In this document: positions 1 to 12,160 of the stretch, piece by piece | Position numbering within the stretch: position 1 is the first letter of the stretch | Layout of the letters: each line of letters opens with the position of its first letter | Assembly: GCA_025765595.1 (NCBI GenBank) | Contig: JAIVFH010000008.1 | Location: 124,001 to 188,000, forward strand | Direction: 5' to 3' | Origin: Obelidium mucronatum | Lineage: Eukaryota; Chytridiomycota; Chytridiomycetes; Chytridiales; Chytriomycetaceae | Length of the DNA: 64,000 bases | Notes under the pieces: model-generated | Seen by the model: the letters and a program-made list of their open reading frames with translations, nothing else | What the model was told of the DNA's origin: nothing | Databases searched by the model: none | Position numbers and translations under genes: made by a program

Positions 1-1407
<1,407 letters not shown>

Positions 1408-1621
1408 AACCCAACCACTTGAATTGAAACAGTTTTTATTCTTCGACTCAGACACACCACAACACAACCACACCCACCACACAAACGAAACCAACAAAAG
1501 TATAAATAACCATATAAAAGAAAAATTAATAAAAAAAAACAAACTGAAGAGATGGTGACAAACACCTCTAAAAAAATATGGATACGCTCAAGTGCAAAAC
1601 TACAACCTCTGTAGCTTTATA

Positions 1622-4600
1622 TTACTTTTTAGCACGTTGCTTGCCTTTTGCCTTTGAAGAAATGCCTTCGGAAGACTCTTTTGCATCTTTATCTGATTTT
1701 TTGGTTTTGGGGACATCAGTTGAGGTACCAGCTTTTTTGGTTGCAGGAGCATCACTGGCAGCCTTGGATGATCGGCTCTTTTTTGGCTTGGCGGTATCAT
1801 CTGAGTCGGCGTCTTTTGGGTCAATTGGAGCCTTTGGTGGTTCACTAGGCGCTGCTGCTTGGGCTTGTTCTGTCATCTCACTCTCTTTCGCTTGTAAGAA
1901 AAAGAGGCGAACATCGCTCGAGCCAGTATTCTTCATACTGTAGAAGTTTCCTTTGGAATTTGCAAGAGTTTAAGAACTTAATTTGCATCGACACACACAA
2001 GACGGTTGTACCTCGAGGAATCATGAATTGAGAGCCTTCAGTCACTTCAAATGAGCTTTTATGAAGTGTAACCCTGACTTTTCCAGAAATGACGTAGACA
2101 ATCTACTCGAAAACTGGATAAGTCAATGCAAGTATAAAAAATCTAGATTACCAGCACAGTAGGTCCAGAGCTCTTTTTCGGTTTCTCACTTCCTTTTGGC
2201 AAAATCATAATACCAGAGCCACAGAAAGATCCAACGCTGAAGGTCCTCTGAAACATGAATGTCGACCCTTGACCTACGACTTGAGGGTTGTACATTTCCT
2301 CCGTTAGGACAACACCTAAAATAGTATTAGGCCTAATGTCACTTCGAACGGCAAACTCACGTTCGGTAACTTCTTCGCCAGTTTCAAAGTTTAGCACTGG
2401 AAGATCAGGTGTTTTGAGGACAGGAACTTTCTCCTTTTTGATTGGCAAGGCGCCTTTAGACAACGACTTCTTGCGGTGCACTGGCTTGGTTTCGTGTTCC
2501 TCTGATGGCGGAGCCTTAAGAACCGCAGTTGCCACAGGAACAAGTGTGCCTGATTTATGCTGTCAGCCGAAAATTCGAATTCAAGAAAGTTCAAACCTGA
2601 TCCTAAAGAATCCCGTCTCATGTTATATTTTACTTGCTCTCCCTTCCAGAAATCTACTGGCTCGAGTCTTATCCGCTTTCCACGGGATCCATTGTTCTCT
2701 GCGACAACAAGGGCGCCTTCTTCCTTTTTAGGCTTCTTTGAAGCACGTACGGTACTCTTTTCGGTAGAATCTCTGTCTCGCTTTTTAGACGTGGGCGGTC
2801 TCCCTCTTCCCTTCTTTGCTTCCACAACTTCTACAACTTCCTCATTTTCTTGAGTGCCTTCGTCAGGCTGATTCACTTCCTCTTCTTCAATTGCATCCTC
2901 AACTTCTTGGTCATTATGTTCTTCAAATTCGTCCGGAGCAGTATTGTGATCCATATCACCATTGTACCCGACATCTTCTTCTTCCTCATCCTGCTCCGCC
3001 GAAACCATGTCACGACTGACATCGTCCTCAGGCTCATCCGCAGCAGGCCCCTCCATTGAAGCATTATCATCGGTGAGGAATTGAATGGGTGCACGCGCCT
3101 TTCCCTTCCGGGCCGCAGTCCCAGTCGTTACAGAAGCAGTCCTGCTTGCCAACCCTCCTGAAGACCGCACAGCAGGTGAAGATTTAGCAACAGGCGCCAC
3201 ATATCCGAGTTCACCAGGAAGCAGAGGATAAGACCAGTCTGGATGCTTACTTTCAGAAAACGCGACATAACGTTCTCCAGAAGCAGCGGCTTTCTGAGCA
3301 GAGCCTTCGTCCTCCTCTTCTTCGTCATCTTGAGGTTGTGCAGTATCTTCGGGATAGTCTTCCTGTTCCATCTCGGCCTCATCGTGGGATGTCTCGTCCG
3401 CGACAGTCACTACTCGTTCACTCAGCTTGCTTCGCCCATGTCTTCCTACGGCCGCAGATGTTGACGAGGCGGACCGAGGAGATTCCGATGCAACTACTGC
3501 TGTAGCTCCCGATTTCTTAATAACACGTTTTGGAGAGTCCCTAGCAACACTAGCGGTGGCCTGTCGCATTTCTTCTGTAACCACTTCGGACTCCGACGGG
3601 TTCCTTTCGCTGGCGTCTTTGGGATGAAGGCGGAGCGGGAAGCCGTGGTACCTCTTCTTGTTCCAATTCCGGGTTCAGGTTCATGCTGGGGCTGCTTTTT
3701 TGGTCGAGGTGGGATAGGACGAGGTCCTTCCATTTGTAAAGCATCTTGATGGCGTCGAGCTGGTTGTTCAGTCATGGGACCACGTGCAGCTTCTGCGTGT
3801 TTTTTGGGATGCTGAGCGTTCATGGCTGGGGTTGTTGGAGCAGTCGAGGTTCCAAGGCTTTTACGGCGATTATCAGGAGGCTAGCTGTCGAGTAGCGGAG
3901 GCAGCGGCTGCTGAGACTGCGCGAGCAAAAGGTTGAGGATATTTCCCCCCATTTACTGGACTGGCACGGTGAACATTGGCATCAGAATTATCATCTTCGT
4001 ACGAATACTCTTCTGCTGGTTCTTCATAGCGAGGAAGATATCGAGGCTGCTGGCTGCGAGGTTGACTGTGGACGGTTTGGCGAAGAATAGGCGATTCGAC
4101 ACGATGATTTGGGCTGTACTGCTGGGCGGTTCTGCTATTCGGGGTCGATGTACGCGAACGAGAAGAGACAACGAGCTGGCGTTGGTCGTGTGGACCGCGT
4201 GGTTGTGGGTATTGTTGACGGCGTCGACTATCCAGGTCTTCCAAATCCAGTGGCTCATCCTCATATTCTTGCGCCTGTTGATCAAAGTACTTGTTATCTG
4301 GATAACGAGAAGAGTTGTCGTCGTAATAGCGATCCTGATAGACAACACGCGGAGCCATAGTTTCTCTGCGGTGGTTAAGGTTGCTGTTGCTGCTGCAGCT
4401 GTTGGCGGTATGACTTGGACACAGCGGGCACTTCCGAATGGCGACGAGCGGTTGCTCGTGGTCGAGACGCGCGTTCTTCCTCAAATTCTTCATCAACAGG
4501 ACTGTCCTGACTGGCCGACACTGGTGAGCGCGGTACAAGCGTACTCTTTCTAAAGACGGCCGAGGGATCTTCATGGACATGAACAGGTGACCCATTGTAA

Positions 4601-5210
4601 TGTCGAGGAGAATGATGGCTGAGGCTCTTTCTTCCTGAGGTTGAGTATTGGTTTTGGTCGTTGTGCTGTGGTGTTTGGCGCGTTGGAAGATCCAAATTGC
4701 GACCAGGAGAAGCATGGAGTTCAGGGGAAGCTGGTCGACTGTCTTGGACAACTTCGTCGTCGTCTGAAAATACAAACAAAGTGTTAGGTTTGTTTGTTTG
4801 TTTGTTGTCCAAGCAAAGAAGCACAGCAAGAAAAACAGCCAACGAAGGCCTCGCATCCCGTGCCGGATTAATATACTCGATATTACGTATTTTACTGTGT
4901 GGTCCGCCGCCACTTCGAGAGGGTGAGAGAGATTCTACTTACAGGGCATAAACGGACCAGCAGCCACTTCATCATGAGCTTCTTCTTCGTCAGATCTTAG
5001 ATAGTCGTCAAAATTTTCAAAGCCGAATTCGTCTTTTGGTAGGTTGGGAGGGGGTCTCCAACCGGTTTTTCTGTTGGGCGATTAGGTGTACGACAGTTTC
5101 ACCCAACTGGCATACCTTCCCTGGCCTTCTTCGTGGTATTTATTTGGTCTGACGCGTGGTGGTGCTAGTCGCCGACGTGGAGGCTCATCGGTCGTGTTAC
5201 CCGTCAGCAT
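1622..5210 (-). CDS. MIF2: Centromere protein C (Mif2/CENP-C)
   Basis: This is an inner-kinetochore protein that binds CENP-A nucleosomes. The start is the ATG at 5210. Exons run 5210-5116, 5070-4943 and 4763 onward. A 76-base intron is inferred at about 3870-3950 and another at about 3590-3660; a frame change near 4370-4440 needs an intron or an indel that I could not resolve. Then come 2597 up to about 3590, 2549-2152, 2102-2012 and 1950-1622. The N-terminus has the Mif2 block RKTGWRPPP...DEFGFENFDDYL. The middle is disordered, with an AT-hook (GRGRPP) and the CENP-C motif RGKRIRLEPVDFW. The C-terminus is the cupin dimerisation domain (FYSMKNTGSSDVRLFFLQ). An extra tail rich in Lys, Ser and Ala follows the cupin. 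Together the three blocks make the assignment firm. Confidence 0.88.
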
Positions 5211-5421
5211 GTTTGTTTACGACGATTTAAGACGAAAATATAATCTTCAAGACAATGATGAGGGGTTCTGTTTGCCCGACGGCCAATGGCCAAGATATCT
5301 TGGTCTTTCTTCTTTTATCTCTTGTACTGCACTTCTATGCTTCCAATAAGAGTATTTGTACGGGCCTCATATTAGAATCGAAAATCGTTCAACACCATAA
5401 TGTGACAGTTATATTCAAGAA

Positions 5422-6920
5422 TTAAAAGAAGACACTGTTGATTGGCAAATCTTCAGACGAAAACGCCTTGCCAACAGCGGGCAGCTTGTCAATTGGAGAA
5501 ACAAATGCCTTTCCGTATCTCGCCAAGACCTTAAGAGAAACAGCACCAACAACCAGCGACGAGAATTCAGCCACGCCAATATCCAACACTGCATCAGCTT
5601 CGCTAGAATGATCTCCACCCACTGCCAACACAATGGCTGCTCCATTCTCAAATGAAACCAACACTGGAGGATTCATTTCTGGCGTCAAAGTATCCTCCAT
5701 TCGAATCCACAACTTCAATCCATCCACTCCATTGAAGTCCCGGTCCGAAAAGTACTCACTAAACAGCTTCTCAAGATTCACAACCTTGTACATGAGTGCA
5801 ACAGTTTGCTTAGCAGATTCGCGGCCACATCCATTGATCCCGAATTGTTCTCCAGCAGTATGAGCGCTGCGAGGGTCAGATAAAAGTCTGAAGAGATCAG
5901 TTTCTTGCGTAGTGATTTTAATGTATCTGATTTGGTCGTCTTGTTCTCGAAGGAACTGGAGGATTGCAAACAATGCTTCTGTTGTTTCATACACCAAATC
6001 AACAATCTTCAGGTCATTGATTAAACCTCCCTACAAGAAAAAAAATGAGCGTGTGAGTTACAAACATCATCTGAAGTCGCAGATTTACTCAACTGCAGTC
6101 GATGTCTCGAATTTAAACAGAATATAACCCCTCAGGACATTTTCAAGGTCGCGCACACCAAAAGCTCTGGTCACACCCTTGTCTTTAAAAGCTTGCTCGG
6201 TGATATTAATGGCATCGCGACGAATCATTCCGTGACGCTGATCACTGAACCTGTTCTGGCAAGCCACCAATTCCTCAACATGCGTCACCTTCAAAGTCTT
6301 TAAGCTCAAGTAAGTGGGTTCCCCTTTAGTCCCGTTCTCCATCGAGAGACACGAAAGCTTTTGGAATAGATGCCGGAGAAATGGTGTAGTCGTAATACGG
6401 ACTCGACAACCCAAAACCCATATTCCCGTAAAAGTCTGGCCGGAATGGATGCAAAGCAGCCAAATATTGCTTTTTTTCATTGCAATCCTTCAACCATTGC
6501 GTGACGAGCACTTTGGCGTAACCTCGCTTCTTGTGTTTCATGTCCACAGCCACAAACCCCAAGCCACCGAGATCCCGAACTTTCCCAAACAAGTTTGTTT
6601 GGAACTCTCGATGGATCCAGTGGGCGATTAAGCCTGGGGTTGGCTGTGACGGCTATGGCTGGTTCTCCAAGGTTTGACCTCCACCATGATCTGGGTGTCG
6701 TAAGCTTGGCTATCGAGGATCTTGGAGAGACGAATGGAAGATTCCGAAAACTTGCTTGTCCTTTTGACTTATCTTGTCCATCACCCATTTAACGAAGCCA
6801 GGCAGAGACGCATCTGTGTAGTAGTTCATTGAAGTGTAGGCAAGAGATCCAACTTGAGCGACTGCAGGCAGCATCGGCCTCGGAAGTCAGGCGGCGAATC
6901 TCGAATGAATCTTTGGTCAT
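5422..6920 (-). CDS. Eis-like GNAT acetyltransferase, copy A (5' part frame-broken)
   Basis: The protein follows the plan of Eis-type N-acetyltransferases: a GNAT domain (KKRGYAKVLVTQWLKDC, FRPDFYGNMGFGLSSPYYDY), a second GNAT-like region, and a C-terminal sterol-carrier-like domain (DRDFNGVDGLKL, DIGVAEFSSLVVGAVSL). Eis proteins move an acetyl group from acetyl-CoA to amines; the substrate here is unknown. The likely start is the ATG at 6920. An intron at about 6029-6104 joins FKFETSTA to GGLINDLK. A second, about 48 bases near 6305-6355, is suggested because copy D keeps the same in-frame TAA there. The first 300 bases do not read through: relative to copy D there is an extra base near 6865 and further shifts before 6640. 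So the gene is either a recent pseudogene or carries sequence errors; the C-terminal 190 codons are intact. Confidence 0.65.
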
Positions 6921-7143
6921 GGCGAATGTTGGAAGCAGGTAAGTGGTGGGTTTTTACAGGGTTTTAACTGGAAAGCAAACCGGGTGGCAAAATGCATGAT
7001 TTCATTTTCAGTCACGTGACAAAGGGATCGCCAGACAAATTGTGACAATTCGCAAAAAAAAAGTGACTTTCGCCCCGCCCTTTCGTTTTTTCTTTTCCGG
7101 AACAGATCACAACCGCTTTTTCAATCAAGTTTCAACGTAGTCT

Positions 7144-8640
7144 ATGCACTCAGTTCGCGATATTTTACTTTTGGCATTTTTGGCCACGTCAGCCAACGCC
7201 TATGCGTATGTTCCATACCTTTTATAAAGCGCGCTTGATCCAAATAATTGACTACGAGAGTTTTCAAAACGCCCACCACCTTAGATCTGAGCCAGGCAGT
7301 GATTGCTACATCCGAGCCATTAACCAGGTGCGATCCTGATTCTCCAACCGGGTCATACACCGTCTCCATCCGAAACACATCAGTTCAAGTATACTGCAAC
7401 AACGCTATTCTTGGAGGAGGATGGATGAGTTTCGCCAGCGCCCCAGCCGAACACTGGTTCTCTGGCCAATCCACGTTCACAAGCCCAACCAACTTGGGCC
7501 ACCAACGCGTACTCCTACAACAACCAGAGCTACAGCCCCTCAGGACTATCAGGCGACTACTGGCTCGACGTATCAAGCATGGGATTCAACGAAATCCTCA
7601 TGATGACAGGAAATGGGAAATACTGGATCTCGTTTGAACTCGCCTTGATCTCGCTCAGCCCGGAAGCTCAAGACGTTCCCTATTGAAAGCTCAGGAAACT
7701 TTCCAATGGATGAAAACCAGCTCAACACGCTCGGCACGGTTTCTTATACGACTGCCAAGAATTCCCGTGACCCTCGCATTTTGGCTGGGTTGCTTGACAG
7801 CGGTGGGTGAGACTTCTTGGATGTTTTGGATGGAGAATGGGAGAGATCATGATGAGCAAGCAGTTTTCCGTCGCAGTAATAATGGAATACTTGTGTTTGG
7901 GCGATACCAAGCACCCCAGACCGTGCCACCAGCCGTTGCCACATAGCTGTAACCCGAACCAAGCCACTGGAACATATGTTCTCAGAATCAATAACAAGCC
8001 AACCACCGTGTTCTGTAATAATGATGTGAATGGAGGTGGATGGATGAGTTTCGCGAGCTCCCCAACAAGTAACTGGTTTTCAGGCGACTCTGGATCGCCA
8101 GTGATTTGGGCGTCGAATCCATACAGCTACAATGAAATCAACTATAGTCCGTTTGGTGCTACTGGGGACTACTGGCTTGATGTGTCGTCTCTGGGGTTCC
8201 AAGAGCTACTTCTCATTACTGGGAATGGCAAGTACTGGGTTTCCTTCTCGACCCAGAATATTACACTAGGGTCTTATGACAAGGCGTTTGCGGCTACAAC
8301 GTCTGAAAACTTTCCTATTGACTCGAACCGGAGAAACTCGCTTGCCAATGTATTTTACCGCCCTTCTGCTGGAGATGAACCATGGATTTCAGTGGGTGCT
8401 GAGCATGTTCAGAACTATGATTGGATGTTTTGGGGGGAAGGGAAGCATAACATTCATTTCGCCTCGCTTCGCCAGAATAACGGTGGGATCCTTTTGTTGG
8501 GTAGACTTCAACCGGCTGTCGTAGCAGCTGTGAAACCACCAAAACCAGTTGTAGTGACTAGTACTAGCTTTGAGTCCTGCGGCCACCTCTACTACCGCCG
8601 ACGTCACCGCGGTACCAGCTACCAAACCAGCGACTAAGTT
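7144..8640 (+). pseudogene. Secreted two-domain fibrinogen/intelectin-like protein, frame-broken
   Basis: The ATG at 7144 opens a signal peptide (MHSVRDILLLAFLATSANA), followed by an intron with donor GTATGTTCC. Two repeats follow, each with Cys, GTYV/GSYT, VYCNN, GGGWMSFAS and GDYW, and ending in WMFWGEGK...NNGG. The Cys-plus-GGGW pattern is that of the N-terminal half of fibrinogen C-terminal and intelectin domains, which bind sugars; that function is inference. The first repeat is cut by single-base shifts near 7490, 7660-7700, 7790 and 7935 when compared with the tandem copy at 9.0-10.8 kb. The second repeat (from about 7940) is open to the stop near 8637. It is a pseudogene unless the shifts are sequencing errors. 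Confidence 0.6.
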
Positions 8641-9049
8641 GGTCTTGGCTTAGATCGGACTTGCTTCTTTTTTTTTCAACCTTATCAAAACCGTCATCTT
8701 AAATTTTAAATGAGACGATCGATTTTAATTTTTCTAAATTCAGTTCAAAAATCAAAGTAAAAATAGAGAATTAATTTTAATAAATGCTAGCAGAATTGTC
8801 AAAGATCGCCATCCAGCAAAAAAAACATATAAATAAACAAGAGTTAAAACGTCGCTCCGCCCTCTTCCCACGCTTTCCGTTTCCTTTTTTTTTTAAAAAC
8901 AGTTACTGTTCTGCCCCAAAAAGGAAGTACGCCCACAATGGCTGCTGTCAACGCGTAAAAAAGTTTTTCTTTTCTTTTTCTCGCTGGTCGTCTACAGCAA
9001 AAAGGCTAAAAACACAACCAAAAAAAAACCCATAGACCAAAAGTATTAC
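8641..9049 (+). other. Spacer with A/T-rich tracts
   Basis: No gene is seen. The stretch has T and A runs and lies between the two tandem secreted-protein genes. A short ATG-initiated reading frame at 8938 stops after six codons. The downstream copy therefore has no visible signal-peptide exon here. Confidence 0.5.
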
Positions 9050-10815
9050 CCCGCTGCGATCCCTCTCTCCCCTCCGGAACATACACAATATCCCTCCGAG
9101 GCAGCGCCACACCCTCCCAAGTATACTGCAACAACGCCATCCTCGGAGGCGGCTGGATGAGTTTCGCCAGCGCCCCCGCCGACCACTGGTTCTCTGGCCG
9201 CTCCACATTCACAAACCCCACCACCTGGTCCACAAACGCGTATTCCTACAACAACCAGAGCTACAGCCCCTCAGGACTATCCGGCGACTACTGGATCGAC
9301 GTTTCCGCGATGGGGTTCAATGAAATCCTGATGATGACTGGGAATGGAAAGTATTGGATTTCGTTTGAAGTGGGTGTTGTAGCGATTGGGTCGGTTGGCA
9401 AGTGTTTTGCGGTGGAGAGTTCAGGGAATTTCCCGGTTTCTTTGGAGGCGAGTCAGTTGAATTATAAAGAGACTGTGAGTTATACGGGTGGGGGGTGGTG
9501 GGGCGAGTCTTGTGATTGTGGCGGGGTCGGTTGCTGATGATAAGACTTGGCAGTTTTGGGAAGAATCCTCATTGGTAGCGACGGTAGCAAAGAATCAAAG
9601 CTGTACCGGCAGCAGCTGCCCCATTACGGCAAGAAAACTGGCGGAATTGTAGTCTTTGGGCGGTATCAGGCACCACTGGATATCCCGCCACCACTACCAC
9701 ACACCTGCGATGCGTCTCAACCCACAGGAACATACGTTCTCAACATAAACAGTGTACCTACTTCAGTCTACTGCGAGAATGAAATCAACGGCGGCGGATG
9801 GATGAGTTTCGCGAGCTCTCCGACAAGTAACTGGTTTTCGGGAAACTCGGGATCCCCAACTCTCTGGACGACAAACGCGTATAGTTATAACCCGAGCGCG
9901 TATAGCCCCGCGGGGGAGACAGGAGACTACTGGATTGATGTTTCGGGGCTTGGTGGGTTTGATGAATTGTTACTTGTGACGGGGAACAGAAAGTATTGGG
10001 TGTCGTTTATGGTGCAGGATATGCCGCTTGGAGCGTATGATAAGCCGTTTCTTGCGTCATCGACATCCAAAAACTTCCCAGAGGATTTGAGTTATAGGAA
10101 TACGTATGCGAATGCGTTTTATCGGAGCGGTGTTGCGCAGGAGCCGTGGATTTCGGTGGGTGTTGTTCATGCCCAGAATTCGGAGTGGATGTTTTGGGGG
10201 GAAGGGAAGACGAATGTGCATTTTAATTTGCTGAGGCAGAATAATGGAGGGGTTTTGTTGTTGGGTAGGTTTCTGACGCGGGGTTTTGGAGCGCCAAAAG
10301 TGAGTCCTACTACATCCAGGCGTGAAGGCACGGGTTCATCAAAAATGTACTCACGGACCAAAAACTTTTTAAATCCTGGTATGAATATCGGGACTGCTTG
10401 GGATGGTCCTGTAAAGACTTCTCTGGCGATAACAAGTACGGAATATTTCGATGCTAGTGTAACTTCAACAGCGTCGACAGCTTTTATAACAACAACGACG
10501 TCTACAACCACAATAACTTTTACCACAACGACACCCACGACAGCCACTACAACTACTTCCAAGACCACAACAACGTCTACGGCAACTTCTACGACAACAA
10601 CTTCTAGTGCAACAACAACGTCCAGAACGACAACGTCCAGTACAACAACGTCTAGTACAACAACAACCTCCAAAACTACGACTTCTAGTTCAACGGGAAC
10701 CTCTACGACTAAAACAACGACAACTATTACAACTGCAACATCTTTAAATTTATTATCAATGCTAAGACCAAGCCCAACACAAAGCTTCCCAGCAGCAAGT
10801 GCAAACAACCAATAA
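9050..10815 (+). CDS. Secreted fibrinogen/intelectin-like protein with Thr-rich tail (5' end lost or broken)
   Basis: This is the tandem paralog of the gene at 7.1-8.6 kb. The first repeat (about 9055-9500: RCDPSLPSGTY, VYCNN, GGGWMSFAS) has no signal peptide in front of it and loses frame at about 9500-9600. The second repeat is open from 9547: HTCDASQPTGTYV, VYCENE, GGGWMSFASSP, WMFWGEGK, NNGGVLLLGRF. A tail of about 150 residues follows that is almost all Thr and Ser, as in O-glycosylated mucin-like stalks of fungal wall proteins. It ends without a hydrophobic GPI signal. Role in surface attachment or sugar binding is inference. Either the 5' exon is missing or it was not recognised. Confidence 0.55.
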
Positions 10816-10888
10816 AAAAGTAAAGGTTTTTTCTCTTGTGTGAATTAGAATACTTTGTTGACAGAGAAAAAAAAAAGCACCACTATTT

Positions 10889-12112
10889 TCACTCATGTTT
10901 AAAGTTGGCAGCGCGTTTCTCAGCAAACGCAGCCATCCCTTCCTTCTGATCCTTTGTCGCAAACGTACTCTGAAACAAACGTCTCTCCAAATGCAAACCC
11001 TCACTCAAACTCAACTCCAAACTCTTATTGACAGCTTCTTTGGCCATAACCACACTCGGCAAGCTGTACCCAGCAATCACAGCAGCACTCTTGACCGCCT
11101 CATCGACCAACGACTCTGCGGGAAACACTTTGGCAACGAGCCCCGCCTGTTCGGCTTCCTGTGCGGAAATCATGTCTCCCGTGAGGATCAAGTGCATTGC
11201 TTTGGATTTCCCAATGAGGGAGGTGAGGCGTTGGGTTCCACCGGCGCCGGGGATGGTTCCGAGTTTGATTTCGGGTTGGCCGAAACGCGCCTTGTCGCCG
11301 GCGTAGATCATGTCGCACATCATGGCGACTTCGCAGCCTCCGCCGAGCTTTTTTTTGGTTTTGGTTTTGAAAGAGAGAATTTTTACTTGGTGAGTGCTTT
11401 ATAAAAATCTGGCGCGTTAAGAACAATATAATTATGTACATACAGCGAATCCGTTGACGGCTGCAATGATTGGTTTACGGATGGAAGTGATTCCGGTCCA
11501 GTCGCCCAAAAAGTTGTTTTTGTAACAGCTGATGAATTCGAGGTCCTTCATTTCTTTAATGTCGGCTCCAGCTGGGAAAGAGAATAGTCAAAGATTAAAA
11601 AAAATATTATATATTAATAATATATATGAAACCGCCTTCGGCGGCAATAAACTCCTACGGAAAAACTCGGAACGAGTTGATCATCAAAAATGGCTAAATG
11701 AGTAGCCACGATTCTCAAAAGCGAGTATATAGGCATATAAAAACAAAAAAAAAAGAAAGAGATTGCTGGATAATATTTTGATTGCATTTTTGGTGGGGGG
11801 GTTTATGAATAGTATTCAAGTTACCAGCAAAAGCCTTCTCTGAACCAGTGACAACCATGGCACCCACGGAATCGTCCTTGTCGAAAGCAGTCAGGGCATC
11901 GTTAAGGTCTTTCATGAGAGGAGAGCAGAGAGCGTTCAGGGCTTTTGGACGGTGCAGGGTGACGATTCCGACTCTGCCGCGTTGTTCGACCTTTACGTAT
12001 TCGTACGCCTTTGAGGCTACGGGAATCGAAAGCCTTCGAGTGAGTAGTGATGGATGGATGGATGGATGGAGAGCAGTGTTTACGAACCAGTAGAGTAGCA
12101 GCGACGAAGCAT
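10889..12112 (-). CDS. ECHS1: Mitochondrial enoyl-CoA hydratase (crotonase family)
   Basis: The enzyme hydrates trans-2-enoyl-CoA in fatty-acid beta-oxidation. Four exons were placed: 12112-12084, 12033-11825, 11571-11444 and 11347-10889. The first encodes a short Arg-rich leader ([10 protein letters not shown]) typical of mitochondrial import. The crotonase signatures are present: the CoA/oxyanion block [12 protein letters not shown] and the second block [12 protein letters not shown], with both catalytic Glu positions in [12 protein letters not shown] and GQPEIKLG. The length, about 270 residues, matches ECHS1. Intron 2 (11572-11824, 253 bases) is long for this gene and carries a cluster of hairpins. 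The start codon lies only 48 bases from the start of the divergent gene at 12161. Confidence 0.92.
11605..11735. repeat. AT-rich insert with clustered small hairpins in an intron
   Basis: Inside ECHS1 intron 2 lie four inverted repeats in about 80 bases. They are CCGCC/GGCGG around TTC (11632-11644), AACTCG/CGAGTT around GAA (11664-11678), TTGA/TCAA (11677-11687) and TGGCT/AGCCA (11691-11708). They are set in very AT-rich sequence. Such GC-stemmed hairpins in AT-rich DNA resemble intergenic mitochondrial DNA of fungi, so a nuclear insert of mitochondrial origin is possible. Confidence 0.45.
12047..12069 (+). repeat. GATG/ATGG tetranucleotide microsatellite
   Basis: About five tandem GATG units lie in intron 1 of the enoyl-CoA hydratase gene. 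Confidence 0.85.
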
Positions 12113-12160
12113 TTTATTTTTTTATTTTTATTTTTATTTTTTTATTTTTTAGTTGTTGAA

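Noticed and set aside
10167..10808. Minus-strand Val-rich frame over the secreted protein tail
   Set aside because: Same cause: an antisense reading of Thr-rich coding DNA.
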